Assembly: GCF_013201895.1 (NCBI RefSeq)
Contig: NZ_CP053841.1
Span: 1,054,001 to 1,118,000 of the forward strand
Reading direction: 5' to 3'
Source of the DNA: Campylobacter blaseri
GTDB lineage: Bacteria > Campylobacterota > Campylobacteria > Campylobacterales > Campylobacteraceae
Length of the DNA stretch: 64,000 bases
Below the pieces are notes generated by a model, which saw only the letters and a list, made by a program, of their open reading frames with translations, was not told the origin of the DNA and ran no database searches. Positions 48,054-57,966 of the stretch are shown one piece after another; the first letter of the stretch is position 1; every line of letters starts with the position of its first letter. Position numbers and translations under genes: made by a program.

Positions 48054-49343
48054 TTGAGAAATTTTATATTTATATTCTTTACTATTATTTTCATAAATGG
48101 ATGCTCAACCAAAACTGCACAGATAGTAACTAGTAATAGCTATAATCTTAAATTAGATTTAAAACAAGATACTAAAATACTTCCAAAACTAAAAAAACAA
48201 GAACAATTAGATGGTTCTGTTTTTATGAAAAGATACTTTGGAGTTTGGAATAATACAAAACCAGATACATCTAAAAAAGATGCTTTCTGGGCTTTAAATG
48301 TATATAAAAACAGCAAACATAGATCATACTATGGACCAAACAGAAGCACATATAGTGATAAGTTTTTTAAAAATATAAAAGAAAACTCAAGTATAGATGA
48401 ATTTGGCAAAATATCAAAACCAGCAATCACTTTAAAAAATACATTTTTAAGAAATGCACCTTCGCATGAACCAATATTTAAAAATTTTTCTCATCCTAGT
48501 GGGGGCTATCCATTTGATCAATTTTCAAACTCAACTTTAGGCATAAACTATCCACTTTATGTTTCTCATTTTAGTAAAAATAGAGATTTTGCTTTTGTGC
48601 AAAATGATACTGTTTGGGGCTGGATTGATGCAAGAGATATTAAAATTTTAAATGAATTTGAAATTAATATGTTCAAAAACTCAAATTTTATAACAATATT
48701 AGATGATAGAACTCCAATATTAGATATAGAAGATAACTTCCTTTTTTATGGAAGAGTAGGAACTATACTTATGAATGATAGCAAGGATAAGAGATATTAC
48801 TACGGAGATGTATTTACGAAAAACGGACTAAAAAGATATAAAATAAAACTTAAGTCAGCTACAACTTGGCCAGCACAAATTAATGATAAACATCTAAAGC
48901 AAATAATAGAAGGCATACTAGGCGAACCTTATGGTTGGGGCGGTTTTGAGTATTATAGAGATTGCTCTTTATTTACAAAAGACTTTATGTCAGTATTTGG
49001 AATTTGGCTTCCTAGAAATTCAAAAGCACAAGCTTCAATATATAAAACTATAGATTTAAAAAACAAAACAAATGAAGAAAAGCTAGAAATAATCAAAAAT
49101 CATGGAGAACCATATTTTAGCCTTGTTTATATGCCAGGACATATAATGCTCTATACAGGAGTTATAAAAAATGAGGTTAGTGTAGCACATAATGTTTGGG
49201 GATTAAGAACTAACAATAACGGCAGAGCCTTAATAGCTAAAATGGCACTAACAACACTAGAGATAGGAAAAGAAAACAAAGATATACCTAACAGCAACCT
49301 ACTTTTATCTAAGATAACAAAGTTAGTAATCTTAAGTAACTAA
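48054..49343 (+). CDS. Lipoprotein with SH3-like and NlpC/P60 peptidase domains
   Basis: A 429-residue lipoprotein: signal with lipobox INGC (Cys17), an SH3b-like region in the middle (about 130-270; NDTVWGWIDARDI) and a C-terminal NlpC/P60 domain with the catalytic Cys in YRDCSLFTKDF and His in MPGHIMLYTG. Such enzymes cut peptide stems in peptidoglycan. TTG start with AAAGG upstream; followed by a strong hairpin. Confidence 0.85.
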   Translation: MRNFIFIFFTIIFINGCSTKTAQIVTSNSYNLKLDLKQDTKILPKLKKQEQLDGSVFMKRYFGVWNNTKPDTSKKDAFWALNVYKNSKHRSYYGPNRSTYSDKFFKNIKENSSIDEFGKISKPAITLKNTFLRNAPSHEPIFKNFSHPSGGYPFDQFSNSTLGINYPLYVSHFSKNRDFAFVQNDTVWGWIDARDIKILNEFEINMFKNSNFITILDDRTPILDIEDNFLFYGRVGTILMNDSKDKRYYYGDVFTKNGLKRYKIKLKSATTWPAQINDKHLKQIIEGILGEPYGWGGFEYYRDCSLFTKDFMSVFGIWLPRNSKAQASIYKTIDLKNKTNEEKLEIIKNHGEPYFSLVYMPGHIMLYTGVIKNEVSVAHNVWGLRTNNNGRALIAKMALTTLEIGKENKDIPNSNLLLSKITKLVILSN

Positions 49344-49364
49344 GCCTAAATTTTAGGCTTAGTT
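49338..49364. terminator. Hairpin between the NlpC/P60 gene and the convergent transaminase gene
   Basis: AACTAAGCCT pairs with AGGCTTAGTT across seven bases, beginning in the last codon of the plus-strand gene and ending two bases from the minus-strand stop. Short T tract on the plus side. Confidence 0.7.
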
Positions 49365-49365
49365 T

Positions 49366-50235
49366 TCATAACAAACCTGTTTGTTTTTTTAAATCTTGAA
49401 CATATATTTCTCTTAGTTTTTTAGAGTATTTTCCTATTTTGCCATTATTTATTAATTTACCATCAACTTCAACAATTGGAAGTAAAACAAGAGTTGCTGC
49501 ACTCATAAAAACTTCATCTGCACTATAAAGTTCATCTAACGTAAAATTTCTCTCATCTGTTTTAAGTCCGGCAACTTTTGCAAATTTAAGTAAATTTTTT
49601 CTTCTAATACCAGGGAGAATTTCGTTTGATAAAGGCTTGGTTATAAGCACATCATCTTTAACTATAAAAATGCTTGAGCTAGAACCCTCTGTAATGTATC
49701 CATTTTCTACCATTATGCACTCAAATGCACCATTTTTCTTAGCCTCTGTTTTTGACATACATTGTGCTAAAAGTGATATTGATTTTATATCTCTTCTTTT
49801 CCACCTAATATCTTCAGATGTTATAGCCTTTACGCCAGTTTCTAGATGATCATCATTTATAACATCTTTTTCATAAACAAATGCCATAAAAGTTTGCTCC
49901 AAATTTTCTATAAAATGAAACTCTCTTGGTGCAACACCTCTTGTTACTTGTATATAAACAGCACCCTCTTTTAATGTATTCTTAGAGATTAATTCGTATA
50001 AAACTTTTAAAATTTCATCCTTTTTTAAAGGAAGTTTTAAGTTTATCTTTGAAAGGCTATTTTCAAATCTTTCAAAAAAATCTTCTATGTTAGTTAAGTG
50101 TGAGTTAACTATAGGAACAACCTCATATATGCCATCTCCAAGTAAAAACCCACGATCAAAAACACTAACCCTAGCTTTATCTTTATTCAAAAACTGACCA
50201 TTTAAATAAACTATATCTTTAAGTTTGCCTGCCAT
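49366..50235 (-). CDS. dat: D-amino-acid transaminase, class IV PLP enzyme
   Basis: A 289-residue fold-type IV transaminase. The PLP Lys is in RRDIKSISLLAQ, which with VFDRGFLLGDGIYEV and TEGSSSSIFIV resembles D-alanine transaminases more than branched-chain ones. It would interconvert D-alanine and D-glutamate for the cell wall; branched-chain or 4-amino-4-deoxychorismate activity cannot be ruled out. Confidence 0.8.
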   Translation of the reverse strand: MAGKLKDIVYLNGQFLNKDKARVSVFDRGFLLGDGIYEVVPIVNSHLTNIEDFFERFENSLSKINLKLPLKKDEILKVLYELISKNTLKEGAVYIQVTRGVAPREFHFIENLEQTFMAFVYEKDVINDDHLETGVKAITSEDIRWKRRDIKSISLLAQCMSKTEAKKNGAFECIMVENGYITEGSSSSIFIVKDDVLITKPLSNEILPGIRRKNLLKFAKVAGLKTDERNFTLDELYSADEVFMSAATLVLLPIVEVDGKLINNGKIGKYSKKLREIYVQDLKKQTGLL

Positions 50236-50397
50236 ATCTTTCCTTTTTATGATAAAACCGTATTTTACCTAAAATTTCTTTTCTAAGCGATAAATTTTAT
50301 ATTAATTTATAATTTTGTCTTAAAAAATAAGAGAAGTATAAAGATATTTTGAGAATTTTTTGATAAAATAGTATTAAATATATTATCAGGAAGTGAT

Positions 50398-50895
50398 ATG
50401 AAAAACAAAACTTTAAAAGAAAAGATTATTGAAAGCATGTTTGCTGTATCAAAAAAACCAGTTTTATTCAAAGACCTGCTTGAAGCCAATGCAAGCTTTA
50501 ATGAAGGTATGCTAGTTGATCCTGGAAAACTAAATTTCAAATTTAGATATGGTAAATCTTATATGATTTTTTCTGTAATTTGCTTTTTGGTATTTATACC
50601 TTTTACTATTTTAACTCATGATTTTTTTCAAAAAATTGATTTTCACATATCTATAATTGCTACTATATTGGCAACTTCTGGAGTTTTTGTAACATTTGAT
50701 ATTTTTAAAGCATGGGCTAGAAAATCTCTTACTAAACAACTTATTAAAAAAGCATGGGAAAATCATCTTCCATTTTTCCCATATGAAAAATACTCCACAA
50801 AAGTTGAAGAAGTTTATGAAGAAGCGCTTAAAAAAGAGCTTCCAAAAAGAGATTTAGAAAAATATATTTTAGATAGCTTGGTACAAAATGATTAG
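50398..50895 (+). CDS. Hypothetical two-span membrane protein
   Basis: A 165-residue protein I do not recognise. Two hydrophobic segments (about 58-77 and 86-106) in a hairpin, with a soluble N-terminal part (about 50 residues) and a charged C-terminal part rich in Lys/Glu, both probably cytoplasmic. Its stop overlaps the stop of rmuC. Confidence 0.65.
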   Translation: MKNKTLKEKIIESMFAVSKKPVLFKDLLEANASFNEGMLVDPGKLNFKFRYGKSYMIFSVICFLVFIPFTILTHDFFQKIDFHISIIATILATSGVFVTFDIFKAWARKSLTKQLIKKAWENHLPFFPYEKYSTKVEEVYEEALKKELPKRDLEKYILDSLVQND

Positions 50896-51953
50896 ATACT
50901 ACTTATATCATCAAATTTTTCACTTATTTTTTTAGAGTTTTTATGTAATATTTTAATTGCGTCTTGTAACTTGGTAGCATAGTTTAAAATAGCACTATTT
51001 TGCTTTTTAAATATCTCAAATTCTTTTGAAAGTTCAGCTATATGATGCTTCATTAAATTTGTATTTTTCATAATCTTTTCATCTTTAGTAAAAATATTTA
51101 TGGAGTGAGTTATAGCCATAAGGGTTGAAGGAGATGCTATAAATACATTTTTTCTACTCATATACTCAAAAATTTCTACCAAATTTGAACAAATATATGT
51201 AAAGATTGCCTCACTTGGTAAGAATAAAATAGCATATTCTGTAGTTTCTGGTGGCAGAATATACTTATTTGAGATATCATCTATATGGTTTTTTATATCT
51301 CTTATGAATAGCTTTTCATACTTTGATATCTCATTTTTACTATCCTCTGCACTGCTTGCTTCACAAATTTTTTGATAGTTAGTTAGTGGGAATTTTGAAT
51401 CTATTGGAAGCATAGTTTTGTTTTTAACATATAAAACAGAGTCAACCATTAAGTTGTTTGAAAGTTTCTTTTGAAGCTCATAAAGATTTTTATTATCTCC
51501 ATAGTTAATCTCCAAAATCTTTTTAAGCTCTATCTCTCCAAAAATACCTCTAAGTTTAATATTACTAAAAATAGAATTTAGTTTTATAACCTGCTCTTTA
51601 AGTTTTTCACTTGAGCTGTTTGAATCCTCTAAATCGTTAATCTTCTCTAAAATATTTTGGAATCTTTTATCAAGAATATTCATATTATTGTTTAAATTAT
51701 TAGTTGTATTTAAACTTGATAAGTTTAAAAATTCATTTATATTTCTATTTAACATAAAAAATTTATCAATAGTTAAATCATTAAAATCATTCATAAAATT
51801 TTGATTTACACTATTTTGTTCATTTATCAAGTTAGCTACTTGCTGTTTAAATTTCTCATTTTGTCTAACTATAAATATTATAAGAAAAATAATTATAGAG
51901 AAAAAAATAATAATTAGAGCAAATATTATGTATAAACTTAAATTACTAATCAT
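50892..51953 (-). CDS. rmuC: DNA recombination protein RmuC
   Basis: A 353-residue RmuC-family protein: N-terminal membrane anchor (about 6-30), a coiled-coil stretch (about 35-125) and the conserved nuclease-like domain with LRGIFGEIELKKIL and PIDSKFPLTNYQ, then LFLPSEAIFTYI and FIASPSTLMAI. RmuC limits inversions at short repeats in E. coli. Its ATG lies inside the end of the upstream ftsL-like gene. Confidence 0.85.
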   Translation of the reverse strand: MISNLSLYIIFALIIIFFSIIIFLIIFIVRQNEKFKQQVANLINEQNSVNQNFMNDFNDLTIDKFFMLNRNINEFLNLSSLNTTNNLNNNMNILDKRFQNILEKINDLEDSNSSSEKLKEQVIKLNSIFSNIKLRGIFGEIELKKILEINYGDNKNLYELQKKLSNNLMVDSVLYVKNKTMLPIDSKFPLTNYQKICEASSAEDSKNEISKYEKLFIRDIKNHIDDISNKYILPPETTEYAILFLPSEAIFTYICSNLVEIFEYMSRKNVFIASPSTLMAITHSINIFTKDEKIMKNTNLMKHHIAELSKEFEIFKKQNSAILNYATKLQDAIKILHKNSKKISEKFDDISSI

Positions 51954-52236
51954 CTATTTTAATCTTTAAAGGCAGTATTATCTCATTTTCAAATTGTAAT
52001 CTTTTTAACCTATATTTAAGATCATCATTTTCTTCTAATAAGATTGAATGTTTATTTTTAAGTTTATGAATATCTCTACTTATATAATAAATTTCATTCC
52101 TTATGTATATTGCAGGAACGAACAAAACAACAAAAACAGCAACTATAATATAAGCAATAAGCAGATCATAAAAAGATAAATTTTTCTCCTGTTTATATCT
52201 ATTTTCGTAATTTTCTAAAATTTCATCTTGTTTCAT
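51946..52236 (-). CDS. FtsL-like division protein candidate
   Basis: A 96-residue bitopic protein: about 22 cytoplasmic residues, a TM at about 24-46, then a coiled-coil periplasmic part with heptad Leu/Ile (about 50-85). Size, topology and position directly after rsmH match FtsL in division clusters. FtsL sequences diverge too far for sequence alone to confirm. Three bases separate it from rsmH. Confidence 0.6.
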   Translation of the reverse strand: MKQDEILENYENRYKQEKNLSFYDLLIAYIIVAVFVVLFVPAIYIRNEIYYISRDIHKLKNKHSILLEENDDLKYRLKRLQFENEIILPLKIKIDD

Positions 52237-52239
52237 TGT

Positions 52240-53154
52240 TTACCTATCAATCTCAAAAACTCTAAGTTTTGCACTTTTGCTTCTTGAGTTATTTAAAATT
52301 TCATCTTTTTTTGCAACGATTGCTTTTTTGCTAATAATTTTTCCAATTGCATTATCTCCACCACATTCACATTTTATAAAAAACTCAGGACAAATACAAT
52401 TTTTACTCCATTTCTTAAAATAGTTTTTTACCATTCTATCTTCTAATGAGTGAAAAGATATTATAGCCACAATAGCATGTTTTATATCTGAGTTTTGTAT
52501 CGTTGTTAGTAAGCTTTCAAGCTCTTCTAGCTCTTTATTTACCTCTATTCTAATGGCTTGAAATGCCAAAGTAGCTCTACTTATACCGCTATTTCCCCTA
52601 ACTGGATTAAGACCTATTAAATTTGCTAACTCTTTAGCGCTTGTTATCTCTTTTTTAGCTCTATAATCAACTATTTTTTTAGCGGTATTTCTTGCATCTT
52701 TTAATTCACCATACTCCTTAAAAATTTCTTCAAGCCTGTCTTGTGTGTAGTTGTTGACAACGAATTTAGCGTCCAAACTACTTTCTTTATTCATTCTCAT
52801 ATCTAAAACATCACTTTTTACAGAAAAACCTCTATCATTTTTATCTAAATGAAGAGAAGACACTCCAATATCAGCTAAAATTCCCCTAACACTTTTTAGA
52901 TCAATATTTTTGACTAAATTTGAAAATGTTGTTTTATGCATCTCTATTCTACCGTTATATTTTTCTAATCTTTTTTTAGAGTAGTTAATAGCCTCTTCAT
53001 CTCTATCGCAAGCTATTATTTTAATATTTTTGTTATTATTTAAGATAGCTTCGCTATGTCCACCATATCCAAGAGTACAATCAACTATAACTCCATCTTC
53101 AATATCCTTAAAGGCATCTAAAACTTCATTTATCAAAACTGGTATATGTATCAA
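52240..53154 (-). CDS. rsmH: 16S rRNA m4C1402 methyltransferase RsmH (MraW)
   Basis: A 304-residue methyltransferase with the MraW start (HIPVLINEVLDAF), SAM loop DCTLGYGGHSEAIL, GILADIGVSSLHLD and the C-terminal FHSLEDRMVKNYF and NPRSRSAKLR-like end. Methylates C1402 in the ribosomal decoding centre. Confidence 0.95.
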   Translation of the reverse strand: MIHIPVLINEVLDAFKDIEDGVIVDCTLGYGGHSEAILNNNKNIKIIACDRDEEAINYSKKRLEKYNGRIEMHKTTFSNLVKNIDLKSVRGILADIGVSSLHLDKNDRGFSVKSDVLDMRMNKESSLDAKFVVNNYTQDRLEEIFKEYGELKDARNTAKKIVDYRAKKEITSAKELANLIGLNPVRGNSGISRATLAFQAIRIEVNKELEELESLLTTIQNSDIKHAIVAIISFHSLEDRMVKNYFKKWSKNCICPEFFIKCECGGDNAIGKIISKKAIVAKKDEILNNSRSKSAKLRVFEIDR

Positions 53155-53220
53155 ATATTTTTAACCTTTGATTTTAAATTTCTTAGTATAATAACAAACA
53201 AAAGTTTAAAAAGGTCTAAT

Positions 53221-53796
53221 TTGGAAATAGAAAAACATATTGAAACAATTCAAAAACTCTCACTATCTATGTTTAGAAAAAACTTTTTTGGTATATTTCA
53301 CGGCTCTGTTTCTGCTAAAATTGCACAAAATAAATTTCTTATAAATAAAAAATATGCAATATTTGATAATATTACAAAGAATGATTTAGTGGTTTTATAT
53401 GATAAAAAAGATTATAGGTGGAATGAAGCTAGTATTGATAGTGAAATTCATCTCAATATTTATAAAAATATATTTGAAGCCAAATATATTGCCTTTGCAA
53501 TGTCTCCATATACTGTGAGTTACTCTTTAAATCATAGTTATATAATGCCAAAAGATTTTTTTGGTGAAGAGAAATTTGGCAAGATAAAAATATATGATCC
53601 TAAGAATTTTGATGATTGGTATGAAAGAGCTCCATATGAAATTTGCAATCATATGATAAATGAGAAGACAAATATAATGATTATAAAAGGGTATGGAGTT
53701 GTCGCATACAGTAGAACCGCGCAAGAGCTTGTAAAAGATATAGCACTGCTTGATAATAGTTGCAAAATTTTACAATATGAGAAAATTTATAGTTAA
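53221..53796 (+). CDS. Class II aldolase/adducin-like protein
   Basis: A 191-residue protein resembling the class II aldolase/adducin fold: FFGIFHGSVSAKI fits the phosphate-binding GN.S.R segment, and SEIHLNIYKNI fits the ExxLHxxIYK motif. The usual metal His pair (HxH) is not clear, so activity is uncertain. The TTG at 53221 follows AAAAAGG; an upstream ATG at 53146 would run into the rsmH start and lacks a ribosome site. Confidence 0.6.
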   Translation: MEIEKHIETIQKLSLSMFRKNFFGIFHGSVSAKIAQNKFLINKKYAIFDNITKNDLVVLYDKKDYRWNEASIDSEIHLNIYKNIFEAKYIAFAMSPYTVSYSLNHSYIMPKDFFGEEKFGKIKIYDPKNFDDWYERAPYEICNHMINEKTNIMIIKGYGVVAYSRTAQELVKDIALLDNSCKILQYEKIYS

Positions 53797-53919
53797 TGAC
53801 CAACTAACAAACTGTTAGTTGAAAAAAATTTGATTATTATCGCCTATTTTAAGCTATTTTAAGTTTAAATTCAGTAAAATATTTCAATACTTGTTAGTTA
53901 GTGATAAAAAAGGAAATAA

Positions 53920-55389
53920 ATGATAAATTGGATGCAAAAAAATAAAAAGTATCTTATACCAACCATTTGGGTAAGTACTATAGCATTTGTTGGTGCTGGA
54001 TTTGTTGGTTGGGGTCAATACAGCTTAAACAAAAACAAAAGCACAGCAGTTGCAAAAGTAGGAAATACTCCAATAACGATTAAAGAATTTCAACAAAAAT
54101 ATAATAATCTTTACAATTTTTTTAGTGCAATTGGCGGGGGAATGACTCAAGAGCAAGCTGATAGTATGAATCTTGAGCAAATTGCATTAAATAGCTCTAT
54201 TCAAGATACTATGAGATTAAATTTTGCACACGACTTAGGAATTGGTGGAAGCGATAAAGATATAGCAAATTATCTTATTAGCATGTCTGAATTTCAAAGA
54301 GATGGCAAATTTGATGAAGATTTATATAAAAGTTCGCTTGCAAATCTAAGAATTAAACCAGTTGATTTTGAAAAAGATTTGAAAAAAAATATTATAGCAG
54401 ATAAACTTTCTCATGCACTAAACATTCCTACTAACGATAAAGATTTAGAACTACTAGCCAGTGCTTACTTTATGCAAGATAGATTATCAATTGATGTGAT
54501 TGAGGTCAAACCTGAAAATATAACTGCAAGCATGGATGAGATTAAAAAATACTGGCAAGAAAATAAAGATAAATACAAAACTATAAAAAGCTATGATATA
54601 GACACCTATTTTATTTCTATAGATAACGTAGTAGTTAGTGATGAAGATATTAAGAAATATTGGGAAGAAAATAAAAACCAATATATAAGCAGCGATGACA
54701 AACTTATGGAATTTGAAGAGGCAAAAGATAAAGCCACAAAAGACTACAAATTTGACGCTGTAAAAAGTGATTCTCTAAAAAAATATCTATCCTTAAAAAA
54801 AGAAGAAGATTCTACAACAGATAAAATGTCTATATTTGAAAATGATATAGAATTCCCTATAGAAAATTTAAAAGATAAAGAAGTTGGCGAGTTTATAAAA
54901 CCTTTTATATATAAAAATGGTTATCTAATAGCAAAAATAAGCAAAGTAAATGAACCAAAAGCAATGGAATTTGAAAAGGCAAAAGAGCTAGCAGAGGCTG
55001 ACTATAAAGATCAAAAAGCAAAAGATGATTTAGAAAAACTCGCTATCAGTTCTTTAGAAAATTTCAAAGGCAAAGATATCGGCTTTGTATCAAGAGATAC
55101 AACAAAAAGTTTTGATAATATTTCAGAAGGAGAATTTGCCATTTTCTTAAATGAATTATTTAGCACAAACAACAAAACAAAAGGGTATGCAAAACTTGAA
55201 AATAAAGCTATATTATATGAAATAACAGATCAAAAATTAGCGAATGCAGAAATTATTAATGAAAATAAATCTATTTTGGAAGAAAATGCTTTTAGTTTAA
55301 AAAATAATCAATTGCAACAAGATTTATTAAATTTACTACAAAAAAGATATAAAGTAGAATACTATTATAAAGGTAGCAATCTTGAATAA
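53920..55389 (+). CDS. PpiD-like periplasmic folding factor
   Basis: A 489-residue protein anchored by one N-terminal TM (about 13-31), with a SurA-N/PpiD-like helical chaperone domain (AKVGNTPITIKEFQQKYNN..) and a central parvulin-like region (about 230-365) that looks degenerate. Probably assists folding of newly exported proteins. It lies directly before ftsA, as in C. jejuni from memory, and overlaps it by eight bases. Confidence 0.78.
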   Translation: MINWMQKNKKYLIPTIWVSTIAFVGAGFVGWGQYSLNKNKSTAVAKVGNTPITIKEFQQKYNNLYNFFSAIGGGMTQEQADSMNLEQIALNSSIQDTMRLNFAHDLGIGGSDKDIANYLISMSEFQRDGKFDEDLYKSSLANLRIKPVDFEKDLKKNIIADKLSHALNIPTNDKDLELLASAYFMQDRLSIDVIEVKPENITASMDEIKKYWQENKDKYKTIKSYDIDTYFISIDNVVVSDEDIKKYWEENKNQYISSDDKLMEFEEAKDKATKDYKFDAVKSDSLKKYLSLKKEEDSTTDKMSIFENDIEFPIENLKDKEVGEFIKPFIYKNGYLIAKISKVNEPKAMEFEKAKELAEADYKDQKAKDDLEKLAISSLENFKGKDIGFVSRDTTKSFDNISEGEFAIFLNELFSTNNKTKGYAKLENKAILYEITDQKLANAEIINENKSILEENAFSLKNNQLQQDLLNLLQKRYKVEYYYKGSNLE

Positions 55390-56749
55390 TTCTTTTATAC
55401 TAGGTCTAGATATAGGCTCTGTTGATATAACAGCGGCTATAGCTAAAGTTGGAGATGATGGGTTTTCTATAAGCGGTATAGGAAAAGTTAAAACATCTGG
55501 ACTTAGAAGAGGTGCTGTTACAAATATTGAGCAAGCATCTATATCTATTAGAAAAGCTGTACTTGAAGCTCAAAAAAGTGCAGGAGCAATACCTGATCAC
55601 ATAATAGTATCTATTTCAGGAGCTTGTGCAAAAAGTGAAAAATCTGTAGGTATAGTAAGTGTTCCTAGCCAAGAGATAACTCTAAATGAAATTAAAAGAG
55701 CTATGCAAATGGCTGAAGATAATACTATTTTAGAAAAAGATCAAATTATACTACACGTATTACCTTATGACTTTAAAGTTGATGGTCAAGAACATATTGA
55801 AGATCCTATCGGAATGAGCGGTTCAAGACTTGAAGTATGTACTCACGTTATAACTGCCAATGAAAATTCAGTTAAAAATCTAATAAAAGCAACCCAAATG
55901 GCTGGTCTTAATATAGATAATATGGTGTTAGCTGGTTATGCTTCAGCCATATCTACAATAAATAAGGATGAAAAATCCTTAGGTGTTGCAGTTATGGATC
56001 TAGGTGGATCAACTTGTGATATAGTTATACATCTAGGCAATTCAATTATATATAATTATACCTTACCTATAGGCTCTTCTAGTATAACAAGTGATTTATC
56101 ACATGCTTTAAATACTCCTTTAAGTAGTGCTGAGGAGTTAAAACTTAATTATTCAAAAATAGTTACAGAAAATCAAAAAGAACTTAATATCCCAACTATG
56201 GGGGAATCAAGCTCTAAACATACTGTTAGTTTAGATATCGTTACAAATGTAATCTATGCGAGAATAGAAGAGACATTAATGCTTCTTGCTAAAAAATTAG
56301 AATCTAGCGAACATATGAAACATTTAGGGGCTGGAATAGTTCTAACTGGAGGAATGTCTAAGCTTGATGATATAAGAAATCTAACATCTGCTATATTTGA
56401 TAATATCCCTGTTAGAGTTGCAAAACCGAGAAAAGTTGAAGGGCTATATGAGATATCAGAAGATCCTTCTAATTCTTGTGTAGTTGGGCTTTGTTTATAC
56501 GGAGCTGGCGAATTTACACCTTATGAAGTGGATTCAAATGGCGAATTAAAATATAAAGAAAATAATAGTATAAAAAGCAATCACAGAATTGCAAACCAAA
56601 AAAATGAAAAAATAAGCAATTCTCAAATAAATGATGAGAAAAAAAGCAGTCCTGAAGAAGGCTTAACCAACTTACCAGAACTTAGAAAAAATGATAAAAA
56701 TAGTAGTTTTTTTGTAAAGTTATGGAATAGATTAACACAATTATTTTAA
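55382..56749 (+). CDS. ftsA: Cell division protein FtsA
   Basis: A 455-residue actin-like protein that anchors FtsZ to the membrane. It has LGLDIGSVDITAAIA (phosphate 1), VMDLGGSTCDIVI (phosphate 2) and LTGGMSKLDDI (adenosine), and a C-terminal amphipathic helix (FFVKLWNRLTQLF) after a long polar linker. TTG start with AAAGG eight bases upstream. Confidence 0.95.
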   Translation: MNNSFILGLDIGSVDITAAIAKVGDDGFSISGIGKVKTSGLRRGAVTNIEQASISIRKAVLEAQKSAGAIPDHIIVSISGACAKSEKSVGIVSVPSQEITLNEIKRAMQMAEDNTILEKDQIILHVLPYDFKVDGQEHIEDPIGMSGSRLEVCTHVITANENSVKNLIKATQMAGLNIDNMVLAGYASAISTINKDEKSLGVAVMDLGGSTCDIVIHLGNSIIYNYTLPIGSSSITSDLSHALNTPLSSAEELKLNYSKIVTENQKELNIPTMGESSSKHTVSLDIVTNVIYARIEETLMLLAKKLESSEHMKHLGAGIVLTGGMSKLDDIRNLTSAIFDNIPVRVAKPRKVEGLYEISEDPSNSCVVGLCLYGAGEFTPYEVDSNGELKYKENNSIKSNHRIANQKNEKISNSQINDEKKSSPEEGLTNLPELRKNDKNSSFFVKLWNRLTQLF

Positions 56750-56763
56750 AAAGGATGAAGAGT

Positions 56764-57903
56764 ATGAAAGGATTTAGTGTGGAAGAAAATAGAGGCGTAT
56801 ATGGAGCCAAAATGAAAGTAATAGGCGTCGGTGGTGGCGGCGGAAATATGATAAACCATATGATAAGAGAAGGTTTTGACAGAATTGATTTAATAGTTGC
56901 CAACACAGATGCGCAAGCACTTGATTCATCCTTAGCAAAGACAAAAGTTCAGCTTGGTGAAGTAAGAACAAAAGGTCTTGGTGCAGGTATGATACCAGAA
57001 GTTGGAAAAGAATCAGCCGAAGAAAGCTACGATATCATAAAAGATGCACTAGAATACTCTGATATAGTATTTATCTCATCTGGTCTTGGCGGTGGAACTG
57101 GAACCGGAGCTGCTCCAATTGTTGCTAAAGCCGCAAAAGAAAATAAAGCTTTAACGATTGGTGTTGTAACAACTCCATTTAAATTTGAAGGTAAAAAAAG
57201 ATTAGCCCTAGCGCAAGAGGGGATAGAAGAGCTTAAAAAAGAGTGTGATTCTATACTTGTAATACCGAATGAAAAATTACTAAGCTTAATTGATAAAAAA
57301 GCAGGTATCAAAGAGGCTTTTAAAATGGTTGATGATGTATTAGCAAGAGCTGTTAATGGCATGACTTCAATCATTTTAGACTCCGGCGATAGCGATATCA
57401 ATCTTGATTTCTCTGATGTTAAAAAAATTATGAGCCACAGAGGCTTGGCACTTATGGGTGCAGGAGTTAGTGAAGGTGAAGACGCAGCTATAGAAGCTGT
57501 TCAAGATGCTATTCAATCACCCCTTTTAGATGATATGAAGATAAATGGTGCAATGGGAATTTTAATACATTTTAGAATTCATCCATCTTGCTCTTTGCTT
57601 GAAATAAGTGAGGCTGTAGGTATAGTCGAAGAAGTTGCTGATGATAATGCTGATATTATTTTTGGAACTACTTCAGATGATACAATAGAAAATAATAGAG
57701 TTGAAGTTACCTTAATCGCAACTGGTTTTGAAGGCGAAAAAAAAGTAAAGGAAGTTATAAACAACGAAAATAATTCTAATATGAATGAAACAACGCAACA
57801 AATAAGTATGAGAAAATTAAGAAAAGTTAGTGGTGGTTTTGATAGTGATGATATCTATGATGAGCTAGAACAACCTGCTTATCTTAGAAATAAAATGGAC
57901 TAA
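56764..57903 (+). CDS. ftsZ: Cell division GTPase FtsZ
   Basis: A 379-residue tubulin homologue that forms the division ring. The GTP signature GGGTGTGAAP, the T7 loop (SDVKKIMSHRG) and the conserved C-terminal peptide (ELEQPAYLRNK), which binds FtsA, are all visible. The ATG at 56764 is chosen over one nine bases upstream because it leaves room for the AAGGA site. Its last nine codons and the terminator are duplicated at 63394. Confidence 0.97.
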   Translation: MKGFSVEENRGVYGAKMKVIGVGGGGGNMINHMIREGFDRIDLIVANTDAQALDSSLAKTKVQLGEVRTKGLGAGMIPEVGKESAEESYDIIKDALEYSDIVFISSGLGGGTGTGAAPIVAKAAKENKALTIGVVTTPFKFEGKKRLALAQEGIEELKKECDSILVIPNEKLLSLIDKKAGIKEAFKMVDDVLARAVNGMTSIILDSGDSDINLDFSDVKKIMSHRGLALMGAGVSEGEDAAIEAVQDAIQSPLLDDMKINGAMGILIHFRIHPSCSLLEISEAVGIVEEVADDNADIIFGTTSDDTIENNRVEVTLIATGFEGEKKVKEVINNENNSNMNETTQQISMRKLRKVSGGFDSDDIYDELEQPAYLRNKMD

Positions 57904-57931
57904 TTAAAAACTACATATTCTTTTATTCTTT

Positions 57932-57966
57932 AAAGAGATATCAAATTACTGATATCTCTTTTTTTA
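57932..57966 (+). terminator. ftsZ terminator
   Basis: AAAGAGATATCA pairs perfectly with TGATATCTCTTT across AATTAC, followed by TTTTA. Duplicated with the right repeat. Confidence 0.9.

Noticed and set aside
53146-53796. Longer start of the aldolase-like gene at ATG 53146
   Set aside because: It overlaps the rsmH start region without a ribosome site; TTG 53221 has one.
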